This document shows positions 34,051-45,883 of a DNA stretch of 64,000 bases, in pieces (the first letter of the stretch is position 1; every line of letters begins with the position of its first letter). This DNA is from Umbilicaria muhlenbergii (taxonomy: Eukaryota; Ascomycota; Lecanoromycetes; Umbilicariales; Umbilicariaceae): the NCBI GenBank assembly GCA_000611775.1, contig KK106981.1:9448497-9512496 (forward strand). The letters run 5' to 3'. Both the position numbers and the translations under genes were made by a program. Under the pieces are notes generated by a model, which made no database searches, was not told the DNA's origin, and was given only the letters and a program-made list of their open reading frames with translations.

Positions 34051-35652
34051 ATGTTTGTGGACGCGGTATACGACGTGTTTCTGAAATTTACCTCTTCTGC
34101 AAGACTATCTCAGACAAGCTTACCTGTATCGATATCCGTGCTTTTTGGTACACTATGGATTACATGGAGGATCTGGAGGTTTACTATACGCCCTGCTCTA
34201 CATCCAAATGAACCAAAAGAAATCCCGTATTTGGTACCTTTTGTCGGTCACGCTCTCGCGTTTTACAAAAGCTTCAATGACCTCGTGGCGCATGGCCGAC
34301 AGTACTTAGGAAATACCAACGAGCCGTTCACGTTGACAATCGCTGGGGAGAGAATATATATCGTATTCTCCCCAGAAGATGTCTCGGCGGTTTACAGGAA
34401 TAACACAACCCTTGAATTTGATACTCATGTCCAAGATCTATTCAAGTCGTTCGATGGGTCATCTGATGGGATCAGGAAACTCCGTACGCCTTATCACTCG
34501 AAAGGAACCGAGTCAAATTCAGCGATAGAGTCGGACGCACTCCCTCCCTCGCAAGATAGCGTTGGCTTGTACATCCGACAGTCGTATAAGCAGCAACTGC
34601 AGCCTGGGGATAAGCTCGACATCCTCGAAGTCAAGATAATGCAGTCTCTCACCAAGTCTCTCGATATCGTCCACAAGAAATGTATCTCGCACGGGGAAAC
34701 CACTCTCTCAGTTCTCCAACTAACCAAAGCCACCCTCCTGGACGCCGGAACCGCTGCCCTATACGGCGACCAACTAATCTCCATCTCCCCCAATTTCATC
34801 ACCCACTTCTCCGCCTTTGACACCAACAGCTGGATGCTCCTATACCACTACCCGACTCCCTTCGCCGCCCCCTGCAATATCCCCAAACGCAAAGTCCTCT
34901 CCGCCTTCACGGCCTATTTTGCCCTCCCCCCCTCCTCCCGCAGCGAAGTGGCGCAATTCCTCCAAACAATCGAAGCCGAACAGCGGAAAATCTCCCTCTC
35001 CAACGCGGACATCGCCAGCTCCGCCTTCATCTTCTACTGGGCCATCAACAGCAACCCGTGGAAACTCGCCTTCTGGCTTCTTTCCTACATCCTCTACGAC
35101 CCGCACCTGCACGCCAGCATCCTGGCCGAAACGAAAGCCGCCATCCGCCCGGACGCACCGGGGGGGGTGGACGTCCAGTACCTCGTGACACACTGCCCCG
35201 ACCTCGAAGCGACCTTCAACGAAACGCTCCGCCTCGTCGCAGCCTCAACCTCCATCCGCAACGTCATCGCCCCCACTTCCATCGGCTCCAAGATCCTGCT
35301 GCCGGGCTCCCGCCTCCTCATGCCCTACCGGCCTATGCACTTTTCGGCCCAAATCTTCGGTCCTCACACCGATCAATTCGACCCAGGTCGTTTCGTTCGG
35401 AACCCAGGACTGAGTAAACACGCAGGATTCCGACCATGGGGCGGGGGCTCGACGTTTTGCCCCGGAAGATTCCTGGCGAGGAGGGAGATCTGTGCGTTCG
35501 TAGTCGGCTTGTTGCAGCGGTTTGATGTTGAGGTTGTGGAGGGAGAGGCGTTCCCGAGGAGGGACGAGGTGACGCCGAACTTGGGGATTATGGAGCCGCT
35601 AAAGGGGGATGATTTGAGGGTCCGGTTTAGGGTTAGAGGGGAGGGGCGGTGA
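34051..35652 (+). CDS. Cytochrome P450, CYP7/CYP8-like type
   Basis: A single-exon gene of 533 residues from the first in-frame ATG. An N-terminal membrane anchor (residues about 20-38, SISVLFGTLWITWRIW) is followed by a proline hinge (PNEPKEIPYLVPFVGHA). The K-helix ExxR is E391-T-L-R394, and the haem loop is FRPWGGGSTFCPGR with ligand Cys470. The I-helix reads FYWAINSNPWKLAFW and lacks the usual acid-Thr pair, as in the CYP7/CYP8 (prostacyclin synthase-like) group common in fungi. The substrate is unknown, probably a sterol, fatty acid or secondary metabolite. A flavin monooxygenase lies 450 bp downstream on the same strand. The coding strand is C-rich in the middle and G-rich at the 3' end. 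Confidence 0.9.
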   Translation: MFVDAVYDVFLKFTSSARLSQTSLPVSISVLFGTLWITWRIWRFTIRPALHPNEPKEIPYLVPFVGHALAFYKSFNDLVAHGRQYLGNTNEPFTLTIAGERIYIVFSPEDVSAVYRNNTTLEFDTHVQDLFKSFDGSSDGIRKLRTPYHSKGTESNSAIESDALPPSQDSVGLYIRQSYKQQLQPGDKLDILEVKIMQSLTKSLDIVHKKCISHGETTLSVLQLTKATLLDAGTAALYGDQLISISPNFITHFSAFDTNSWMLLYHYPTPFAAPCNIPKRKVLSAFTAYFALPPSSRSEVAQFLQTIEAEQRKISLSNADIASSAFIFYWAINSNPWKLAFWLLSYILYDPHLHASILAETKAAIRPDAPGGVDVQYLVTHCPDLEATFNETLRLVAASTSIRNVIAPTSIGSKILLPGSRLLMPYRPMHFSAQIFGPHTDQFDPGRFVRNPGLSKHAGFRPWGGGSTFCPGRFLARREICAFVVGLLQRFDVEVVEGEAFPRRDEVTPNLGIMEPLKGDDLRVRFRVRGEGR

Positions 35653-36105
35653 GGCGGTGGTTTGGGTAGAGTTGAGGGGGGGTAAAGGGGGTTGGAGGCG
35701 CGAGCCGAGAGGTGTCGTCGGTATATGAGGAAGTTATGCTACACTTAGGGACCGCATGAGTATTCTTTTCCTTGCATTGAAGAGTTGGAACTTCCCAAAA
35801 CCAATCATTTTCTGGGTTACTCGTGTTGCCGTGTTTACTTTCTGACCCCGCATGTTGGTATGACATCATCATATCACAGCTGCACGTTGGTTCAAGCATC
35901 CGTTTCCTCCAGCCTCTCTCGTCTCAATGAAATGGCTTGTACTTTTGTTGTGTCGCTCTGCGGCTAGATATTTGGAAATATAATAAAGATGTGATTTGGT
36001 GGTTGGACTTTCGTGCATTTGCCATCTGTTCGAAACTCAAGAGCTCTGTAGAGATCTAGCAGATATGCAGCGTTACCACAAACCTTGATCGTAAACATCA
36101 TCAGC
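35653..36105. other. Intergenic between the P450 and FMO genes
   Basis: 3' flank of the P450 and promoter of the FMO. An aatataataaaga stretch near 35970 may be a polyadenylation signal. No gene. Confidence 0.5.
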
Positions 36106-38124
36106 ATGGGGGACGATTATAACTTGATCATCGCTGGTGCAGGCAAGAAAGAAAATGCTTCCCAGCTTTGCAAGGTACACGTTGCTGACCAGATAGACAA
36201 CTAGGTCTCTATGGCATCCAAGCGGCCAGGACCTACTTGGAGGTCCATCCGACGTTTAAAGTCGTCATACTGGAGGGTGATTCTTGCCTAGGAGGAGCCT
36301 GGAGCTCAAGCATGTTTCTCTTCCGACCAACCACCTTCCGAGGGTGATAATAACCTCTATGACGCAACAGAGAGAATGTACGACGCCTTCTGGTCGCAAA
36401 CCCCCGTCGGAATGGCCGAATTCTCCGACAAGCCTCTCCTTCACCCTCCTAAAGAAGAAGATTACTACGGCTTCTTCCCAGCCAAGTACGTGACAAAGTA
36501 CATAGAAGAGTACGCCGACGATCACGTGTATGCGGGGCGAAGCCTACGTGATCGGATCCGGTTCAACTGCTACATTAAAGCTGCAAGGAGAGAAGGCGCA
36601 AAGTGGATTGTTTCTTGCGAAGAGAAGGGGAGCCCTCGGGTCTTTACCGCTCCTAAGCTGATGGTTGCAACTGGTCTCTCGTCGAAGCCTAACATGCCTG
36701 TGTTTCCGAACCAAGGCGCTTTCAAAGGGCTCATAATGCACCACAAGGACTTTGGGGAGTCTTCTGTCTTAGCATCGTCAGATGCCGAACGTGTCTGCAT
36801 CATTGGTGGAGGGAAATCCGCAGCAGACGTCGTATATGGGTGTGCCAAAGCGGGGAAGACAGTGTCTTGGATCATCCGCAAGAATGGTAGCGGTCCATCA
36901 GCACTTGTGCCGGCGAAGGGGAATGGGCCATATCGGAACGCCAATGAGACAGTAGACACACGGACGTTTTCGCTCTTGAATCCATCTCTGTTTGTACCGC
37001 AGATATGGGTGACCAGGTTCCTGCATCAAAGCCGGATAGGAAGAAGACTTGTGGGTTGGATCTGGGATAAGGTAGACGCGAAGAACCGCCGAGTGGCCGA
37101 TTACAGGAGGCCCGACGGTCGAGGCAACGGCTTTGAGAAATTGGAACCTGATACGCCGTAAGTTGTCTTTGCTATTCATGGTTCGCATTTCACATGGGCC
37201 TTGTCACAACCGCACACCTCTTCCCCCGACCGTGCCTCTTACCCTACAAACAGCCTTGTGCTTTTCAAGATCTGCGGATCCACCTCCAGTCCCCGTACTT
37301 GCTAACCTGGAGCACTCCTCATCGCACGCTCCTCATCAACCGAGATCACGCTTACAGTCAGCAGCCTGTTCTGGCAAAACGACAGCGCAGGCACAAACCA
37401 ACGACCTGACTACTGGGACACAATCGCGCAAAACGTCCACATCCACCGCCAAGACATCACCTCTCTGAACCTGACATCGATCGCTCTCTCCGACGGCACC
37501 AACATCCCAGCGGACGTCCTGATCTGCGCAACCGGCTGGCGAAACTCCCTCTCCATCTTCTCCGCCTCGGACACCGCCCGACTTGGCCTCCCCCATCCAA
37601 TCTCTTCCCTCCCTCCCAAAACCGCCTCAAAATGGGACCACCTAAACGCCACAGCCGACCGATCCATCCTCTCCACATTTCCCTCCCTAGCCCACCCACC
37701 ACCGCACCACGAGACCCCCCCGACCCACTCCCCTTACCGCTTGTACCGAATGCTCGTCCCCACGTCCGACCCCGACCGCAGCATCGTATTCCTCGGGCAC
37801 ATGGTCGTGGGCAACAATTTCCGGGCCGCCGAATGCCAAGCTTTATGGGCGACTGCATACCTAGACGGCAGCCTTTCTCTACCGTCGACAGCGGCGATGG
37901 AAGAGCAGATCGCGGTGAGTAATGCGTGGAACCGACGGCGGTATTTGGCGAAAGGGATGGCTGGGAATTGGTTTTATTACGATTTGATTCCGTACACGGA
38001 TCTACTTTTAAGGGAGGTGGGGGTGGGGGTAAGGAAGAGAGGGTGGTGGGGGAGATGGTTCGGGCCGTGCGTGGCGGGGGATTTGAGGGGGGTTGTTGGG
38101 GAGTATAGGACTTTGTATAGTTGA
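36106..38124 (+). CDS. FAD-dependent monooxygenase (FMO/BVMO-like)
   Basis: A four-exon gene of 563 residues: 36106-36142, 36205-36313, 36375-37157 and 37362-38124. The first intron begins with GC rather than GT (gcaaga, CTGAC branch), and this gives the FAD motif IIAGAGLYG (GxGxxG). The second intron (gtttct...cagagag) restores GGAWSSSIMYDAFWSQTP. The third is long (204 nt), and its exact acceptor near 37361 is less certain. NADPH motif: CIIGGGKSAADV. The FMO-type ATG motif is LICATGWRNSL. The family inserts oxygen into carbon or heteroatom substrates; fungal members often belong to secondary-metabolite pathways. With the P450 just upstream it may form a small oxidative gene pair. The 3' end is strikingly G-rich. 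Confidence 0.87.
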
Positions 38125-38379
38125 TATAAGAATGCGTCTGCAGTCCTAAAGTAATCGGGGTCATACCGGTCTTCTGCCTTGCCCAGGGCTACCTTATCCT
38201 GTTATCTTAAGCGAAAGCGGTCAACCACCTTCCCCAGCTTACCTCTCCCCTACCTTGAACACCACATCTAATACTACACCATCAGACCGCCCGCCACTCC
38301 ACGACCTCCATCCCTCACCACGACCTCCTCTTCATCACACCCTCACGCACCTCATCACCATTGACACCTCCAACCAACC

Positions 38380-38779
38380 ATGTCCGCCGCCCCCAACCCC
38401 CCCACCAAAACCACAACCTCCACACCCGCCCCCGGCCCCCGCGCCCCCAAAAGCGAATACATCTCCACCGACACCGGCAACAAAATCTCGCGGCGCTCCC
38501 AAATCCACGGCACGCAAAACATAATCCTGGGCGGCCGAACCGTGATCCAAGCGCACGCCATCCTCCGCGGGGATCTAGTCCGGCTCCCTTCCTCCACCAC
38601 CACGTCGAACGCCTCGTCGACTTCGAACCCTTCTACCGCCGCCGCCGCCGCTGCTCCGACCAGCACCCAGAACAAACCCGCCATCTCCATCTCCCTCGGC
38701 CGATACACCCTCATCTCCCCACACACGATCCTGCACCCGCCCCTTCTCCCCTCCTCTACCCCCTCTCCCTCATCCACTT
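38380..38779 (+). pseudogene. Dynactin subunit p25 (DCTN5-like), 5' half only
   Basis: The ATG at 38380 opens a clear dynactin p25 N-terminus: [43 protein letters not shown], then a low-complexity Ser/Thr/Ala insert and [17 protein letters not shown]. p25 is a left-handed beta-helix protein of the dynactin pointed end, normally about 180-230 residues. Here homology stops after about 125 residues in a Ser/Pro-rich low-complexity run, and the rest of the helix is absent. Reading on in the p25 frame gives 30 unrelated residues and a stop at 38850. The next recognisable sequence is the end of NudC, in another frame. No splice site lies at the junction. Confidence 0.8.
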
Positions 38780-38968
38780 ACGCCCGAGAACAGCAAGCTG
38801 AGCGATTTGGACGGCGAGACGAGGAGTATGGTGGAGAAAATGATGTATGATCAGCGGCAGAAGGAGATGGGGAGGCCGACGAGTGATGAGGAGAAGAAAC
38901 AGGATATGTTGAGAAGGTTCCAGGAACAGCATCCCGAGATGGATTTTTCGAAGGCGAAGATCGGGTGA
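38780..38968 (+). pseudogene. NudC C-terminal end, fused to p25 remnant
   Basis: From 38780 one frame reads [45 protein letters not shown] and [15 protein letters not shown], then stops at 38966-38968. This is the conserved C-terminus of nuclear distribution protein NudC, whose p23-like domain should come before it. That domain is absent; the upstream sequence is dynactin p25 in another frame. Both proteins act in the dynein/nuclear migration pathway. The join is either a deletion between two neighbouring genes or an assembly error at the low-complexity run. Confidence 0.85.
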
Positions 38969-39387
38969 GCGGGGTGGGGGTGGGCAGGGAATCGAGAGGG
39001 TTGGGGGGGGGGGGGGGGGGGGGGTGGGGGAGGGGGGGGAGGGGGGGGAGTTGCGGGAGGTGTGGAGGGGGGTGGGGTGAGGGGGTGGTGGGTGGGTTGT
39101 TGCTCCGGGGGCGGGGGGGGATGGAGGGGAAGGGGGTGGATGGGGAAGGAAGGGGGAAGAGGATGGAGAGGAAGGGGGTTCGATGAGGAAGGGGGGAAGA
39201 GGATGAGCTACTGGGGTTTGAATGCGAGGATTGGCTGATTGATTGGAGCGACGTGATACCCCCCCGAGAGCGGAACGTTACTTTAAAGAACCAGAGAGAG
39301 ATACGGGAAAAGACTTTTGTTTGAGAGTCAAGCTTTGGTTTTGAGCTCAGAAGCGCTACATGTCTTCCACATTGTTGCCGAAAGTTC
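38969..39387. repeat. G-rich low-complexity tract with a run of 22 G
   Basis: The stretch 38967-39205 is almost only G with scattered T and A on the plus strand. It includes 22 consecutive G at 39003-39024 and many GGG/GGGG runs, so G-quadruplex structures are likely. From 39206 to 39387 there is ordinary 3' flank of the phosphomannose isomerase gene. Confidence 0.9.
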
Positions 39388-41086
39388 TCACATCTTCGCC
39401 CCATGCGCGCTCTCCTTCCCGCTCAGTTCGCAAAACGCCTTGAATGTTGTAAAGTCACCCTCGCCCTTACTCTCAAGCACACACTCTGCCGTCGCGCCGA
39501 CGAAAAACACGTACCCAGTTTTGATATCCTCCCTCTTGGGACCTACACTGATGGTGCCCTCACCATTCGTACAAATAATGATACTTGGGCCCTCAATACC
39601 TTCAAAGGTAGCCTTTGCTCCACTCTTTTTCAGCTCTGTCTTCACGACACTGAACTCTTCAATGGGCGGGTCGTAGAGAATGGCGCTGCTGGAGGAGCTA
39701 TAGGCGGTTTGGTTGAGGGTGCAGTAGGGGTAGTCGACTGGGGACATTTTCTGCTCCGAGGGCGGAGAGTAGCTATATGTCAGCATGGAGGTTAGGGTGG
39801 GGATATCTTGGTATTTGGGTGTGAAGCCTGCGCGGACGACATTATCGGAGGAGGCCATGCATTCGATTATGTCTGGGAAAGGAGTGGGCGTTAGTTACGG
39901 TCGTAGGTTACTGAATTGGAGTATAGCTATAGCAAAAGAAAGAGATTGGGATAGATGGAAAATAGAGGAACAAATATCTAGACTTTGCTTACCTCCACTA
40001 AGATAGGCATGGATGTCGTCCGCTTTTAGAAACATTCCTTCCCCAACTTCGAGCTTTACGTAGTTGAGGAAGAAGAGCACGAAAAGTCCAATGTCGCCCT
40101 CGAATTGGCTGTTGAGTCGCACCACGAGGTCTGCGAGTTCCTTTCCACCGTTGGATGGTCCCCCACCCCCAGCAAAGTCTTCGCCGTCCTTCTTTGCCGA
40201 GGCGACAAGGTCTTTGGCTGCGGAGGCTATGGTTTCCTTGTCGGTGTTCATGAGGGTGGAAAAGAGAGACTGTAAAGCTTTCTTATTCTTCTTGACGTCC
40301 TCGTCTTTATCCGATGTCTCATGGCCTTTGACCGAGTCTTCGAATTCTTTGGCTGCCGATTCACCAACAAGCTTCCGAAGGGAAGGAACAGTGCTTAGGA
40401 AGTGTGATAGTTCTTTCAGAGGTCGGAACCCGCATAGACCGTCGAATGGCGTGATTGCAATGGTCATCTCAGGCTTATGGTTATCGTCTGCACATGGAGC
40501 TTAGCGCAGCCTTCTAACCCTCGTGACACACGGCTTCATACCAGGGTAGTTCTTGGAGTCCTTCTTATGCAGCTCTTCCGCAAGCTTCTTGTTCGGATGT
40601 GCTTGTATACTCAATGCCTTGCGGATGGAGAGCACCTTGAAGAGAAAGGGAAGCTTTTCGCCGTACCGTGTGCTGATCTCCGTGGACATCAACGCTTTGT
40701 TATCTTGAACTAGGTCGAGAAGTGTCCGTTTCGTCTCAACGTCCTTCGATGGCAGGGAAGGATGCGTGCCCATCCATAGCTGCTTCTCATTAGTTGTTGC
40801 TCTTTGCGTGAGGCTTGCGACTCAATGGCACACTTCAGCATATGGCTTCTCTTCCTCTATCGAAAAGTCATTGGAGGGAGTCGCGGTTGCGAACTTGGCC
40901 GCCGCTGACTCCTTCCCTACTTTGCCTATAGATTGTCTAAGCCTGTCTTCTTTCCTTGCATGCCACTGCAGTGATACACACCCCATTCATAGCTGTTTAC
41001 TCCTGAGCATCTATCATCAGCACTGCAGCATTGTTTGTTCCCGTCGTATACGTACCGCACTGCAGTCGGAGGAGTGGTACTTGCAT
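39388..41086 (-). CDS. Mannose-6-phosphate isomerase, type I
   Basis: A six-exon gene of 453 residues: 41086-41056, 41002-40982, 40925-40834, 40779-40542, 40487-39993 and 39872-39388. Two tiny 5' exons give [21 protein letters not shown]. The enzyme interconverts mannose-6-phosphate and fructose-6-phosphate for GDP-mannose, protein mannosylation and the cell wall. Zinc ligands are visible: Gln and His in IQAHP, Glu in DNHKPEM and His in DDIHAYLSG. Other signatures are [24 protein letters not shown] and [12 protein letters not shown]. The length is normal for fungal PMI. It is divergent from Sgf29, with a shared upstream region. Confidence 0.95.
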
Positions 41087-41740
41087 ATCGCCGGCAATTC
41101 ACACCTAAAGGGAAACACGACTGTGCGGTAAAGACTCCACCTGTCTAAGCTTCCTTCGGCTAACAATAAAGTGGAAGAGTCTGAGCCCGTGCGCGAGAAG
41201 GTTCTGGCACTCCTCCAGTCAATTGTCTCTCTCTCTTTCTCTCTCCAACGAGGATAGTCGTACGTCAGGCCAAGAAAAGCGCACGGACGTGGGATTGCTG
41301 CTTCTGTTAGCCCTGTGAGCAGCCCTGTCGGCGGACGGAACGGCATATCGCCGCCATCGGCAGGACGTCCAATCACCTCAGCGATGTCCGACAAGGATGT
41401 CCCTGTTCCAGGAACACCCTTGACCCCGCTGCCCCCCACTTCGGCTTCTCCCCGCAAGGTCTTGGTCCTCCGCCTGCCTCCTGGGCCTAACCCTTTCGGT
41501 AAGAATCGTGGTGGGCGTGGTGGGCCTGAGACCTTCGGGGCAGAAGATTCTTCATCTTCTTCTACTTCGAGGGGAGGAACAAAGACCTCTTCTCCTTCCT
41601 CTTCTTCGACCCGCCGTGGCAAGCAGCGGAAGAAATCCCAATCCCAATCCCAATCCCAATCTCACTCCCAGATCAGCATCTTATCTAGAAAACCTGAGTT
41701 TGGTCTCACCGATATTGAGCCGGCGAACATCCTTCCACCC
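41087..41740. promoter_or_regulatory. Shared upstream region of PMI and Sgf29
   Basis: A divergent intergenic region of about 650 bp between the PMI start (41086) and the chosen Sgf29 start (41741). Its right part, from 41384, is an open frame continuous with Sgf29: a Pro/Ser-rich stretch with an SQ repeat coded by tcccaa tandem units near 41641. It could be a 5' UTR, a longer N-terminus or an upstream exon. No core promoter motif stands out. Confidence 0.4.
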
Positions 41741-43617
41741 ATGGCTGCACGCAACAGGCCTCGTGGGCCGCCTGCGAAGGAAGATACTGCTGATGCCCAT
41801 GAAGAACGTAATATGTGGACTCAGATCGTCAGTGATTTGAGAAGACTGAAAGTCATCAATGCCAAAGCAAAGGAGGTTGCAGACCAGATCATTAAGATGG
41901 AAGCCGAAATGGGTAGCTGTACGTGATCTCTCGATTTGCACCAATCTGCCTCTTCTGCCTTTGCCTTTCGTTACCTTTGTTTGCATCGACGAGACCTCCC
42001 CAACCCACTACACCCTCGCTCGCTGCTCCAACTCCTTGCTCCAACTGGATATCTACTCCTTGATATCTCCTGGCTGCGCCAAACGCTGCTACGTTACATA
42101 CATCAGACCCCAAGCTCTCCCAGAGCCTCCACCCGATCACAACGCACGCTACGCCCCTCCATCCGGGCGGCCAGGCATGCAACACCCAGTTTGGATAGGC
42201 CATCCTCACTTTGACCGCTGTTCTGGCTTGGGGCAGGGTCTCCGCGTCGTTTTCTGGGCATCTTACATATTCTTCTTCCTCTACCTCTTCGCCAATTATC
42301 CGTCAATACGGTCGTGGGGCCTCTCAATCCCTGCAGGCCTGATTGTCATCTATTTTACCCTCACCCTACTGGTTTTGCCATTCATAGGAGTCTATCCCCG
42401 CCGCGATGCTCCTGCTTCCGCTCTTCTGCGTGGCTTTGCTATCCGTTATTACATGTACAAGTGCGCAGATCGCAGCGCCTGGCTGCTGCTTGCCTTACCC
42501 CTCCACGCCTGGCAACCCTTTGTCCCCGTCCTTTCCTTCCTCTATTTCGACCTCCTGCGCAACCCAGCTGTTTCGCTCGCCTTTTGGCTATTCAATAACT
42601 GGGTGGGGCTCACCGAAGTATTGGAAGGGAACGCTGGTATCGCCCATGAGAGATACGATGACCTGTTGTTCCCGTTCATGTTTCCAATGTCTATCCTCTC
42701 ACGCGATTGAATCTATTCCCGGGGGAGATACGTCCGCGGGATCAACTAACGTGCTTGGCCTCGCAGCGCCGTCCTCTGCCGAACTCGGTGCACTTGAAAA
42801 CCTCTACCGCGAAAACCTCAAGCTCTCGGAGGAAGAACAGAAGATCCTCAAAGACGAACCCAACGACGTGATCAAGAATGTGGGCATTCTCACCGCTTTG
42901 CGCACCGCCAGTGAAAGTGAGCCTCCGCGCAATCCAGCAAACTCCAAGTCCCGCAATCAGAAGAGACAGAAGATTGAGAAGATCGAGATGATGGACGGCG
43001 CGGCCGACTCTCCTGGTCCCTCTCCGGTTGCAACATCCGCCGCGGCTTCTAGACTCAAAGGCAACTCCGTCCGGAGCGTATCGGTCCCAACTACCAAGGA
43101 GATCAAAGAGGTCCCAGTCAAGATCGAAGAGGGCGCGGAAGGGAGTAAAGGACCGTCGGCGGAGCGAGCAGGAAAGTTCTTTGTGGGAGCCGAGGTGGCG
43201 TACAAGCAAGCCAAGATGAAGGAAGATGGAAGCCAGTGGATCCAATGCAACATCATCAACATCACTGACATTGGCAACAAGAAGCGGTAAGTGATGTCCG
43301 GAATTCTTTCCTACGAATGACGTACTCATTGTCACAGGTACGAAGTGCAAGACCCCGAACCGGACGAAGACGGGGCTCCCGGACAAATCTACAAGACTCC
43401 GGCCGCGGCCTTGATCGCCATCCCCCAGCAAGGCACGCCTCTTCCCGACTATCCGATCGGCAAGCACGTCCTGGCGCGATATCCCAACACGACGACCTTC
43501 TACCGAGCCGAAGTGACGGCGATGAAGAAGGGGCTGTGCCGCTTGAAGTTCGAGGAGGACCAGGACCAGGAGATGGAGGTGGACCGGAGATTTGTGTTGG
43601 AGTTCAGCGGCAAGTGA
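41741..43617 (+). CDS. SGF29: SAGA-associated factor 29 (Sgf29), tandem Tudor protein
   Basis: A three-exon gene of 325 residues: 41741-41918, 42767-43286 and 43338-43617. The start MAARNRPRGPP was chosen because ascomycete Sgf29 proteins begin this way; an in-frame ATG at 41384 would add 119 low-complexity residues. The N-terminal coiled coil (EERNMWTQIVSDLRRLKVIN) continues across the first intron into LGALENLYRENLKLSEEEQ. The C-terminal double Tudor domain has GAEVAYKQAKMKEDGSQWIQC, YEVQDPEPDED and VLARYPNTTTFYRAEV. In the SAGA histone acetyltransferase complex it reads H3K4 methylation. The first intron is 848 nt, very long for this genome; its branch site ATCAACTAAC and both phases support it. 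Confidence 0.92.
42177..42710 (+). other. Open frame inside the Sgf29 intron, membrane-like
   Basis: A 177-codon frame from ATG 42177 to a stop at 42708-42710 lies entirely within the 848-nt first intron of Sgf29, on the same strand. It reads hydrophobic segments VVFWASYIFFFLYLFANY, SIPAGLIVIYFTLTLLVLPF and WLLLALPLHAWQPFVPVLSF. I recognise no family. It may be a nested gene, an alternative 3' end of Sgf29, or chance in a pyrimidine-rich intron, where T-rich codons read as hydrophobic residues. Confidence 0.3.
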
Positions 43618-44760
43618 TGGGGTGGGGGAAGCAGTCACTTGAGCAAAGGCCGCACGCAATCATTCGTTGAGTCTACGGGCATCACCGCGGTCATCCGCCG
43701 CAATTCAGGGCGCATTGGAAAGGGCATTGGCTAGGTGTGGGGGGACACTCGCATGGAGATACCCTGGTGCATGTGCGGCACCGTTGTCTTTCATCTCATA
43801 TCAGGTCGGGAGGAGGTTATTCTGTGATATACTATGCGTCAGCTGCCCACCAAAACGGGTGCTCTAGTCTGTAGGATAGAAAACACAATACAGACCTTGT
43901 TCCACAACAAGGTTCCCATGGAGGGTATAATGTCGAGGCGGCCTGCAGTTCGGTTCGGGCCGTGGTGGGGATGGGGGATGAGAGATGGTGGAGGGGGAAT
44001 TACAGGGCCGGTGCATGGAATAGGGGGACGGGATTCTTGAGGTCGATCGACCACTCGAACCGACTGAATGTTGTAGATCAAAGCGCCGTAAATGAAGGCC
44101 ACCGATGCCCTCATGCTCCTACAGCCGCTCTAATTCCACATGCGGCCACGAAGGAAGTCATCCGACTCCCCCTCGTTCCCCAGCAAACCCCACGCTAATG
44201 ATTACGCGAAGCAAAAGCCTCAGGTACATGTACCTCATACTTACCCCTGACTAAAGTACCGAGCTAGCCGGAAGCGGGGGAGTCACGTTCAGGATGATGT
44301 TGGATGTTTGACGTTTCACCACCATCAGCCCCAAGCGAGTTTCAGCTCGATCGCGTGGCTGAGAAAAGGTGGCCCAACTGTGCGCCGTCCTAACCCGTCT
44401 CAGATCAATCAATTTCAATCCCCACCACCGACAGGCACCCACGTCGCACAGTGACGATACTTCCAAATTGCTGCATTAACGCTGAGATTGGCTCGGCCAC
44501 TGCGCCTGCTTCTCCTGACGAGTACTGATCCCTCGAGGTAAAGAAGAATCAAGATCAACGCTTCCTCTCCGCGTCAGCCCGCAAGGCTTCAGTTGAAAAG
44601 GACCATCGCACTCTAGGCACAAGACCTTTCCAGCAACCATCGCAGCCATTGCGACGCCGGCGCATCATCGTCATCTAGCAACCACGAATACGACTTCCTT
44701 TCCACACCTTACCAACACCCACCTGCGCGCGCCCTATTCCTCTCCCCGTCTACCACCACC
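43618..44760. other. Intergenic
   Basis: About 1.1 kb between Sgf29 and Arf6. It holds the Sgf29 3' flank and the Arf6 promoter. Short open frames show no similarity. Confidence 0.55.
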
Positions 44761-45883
<1,123 letters not shown>

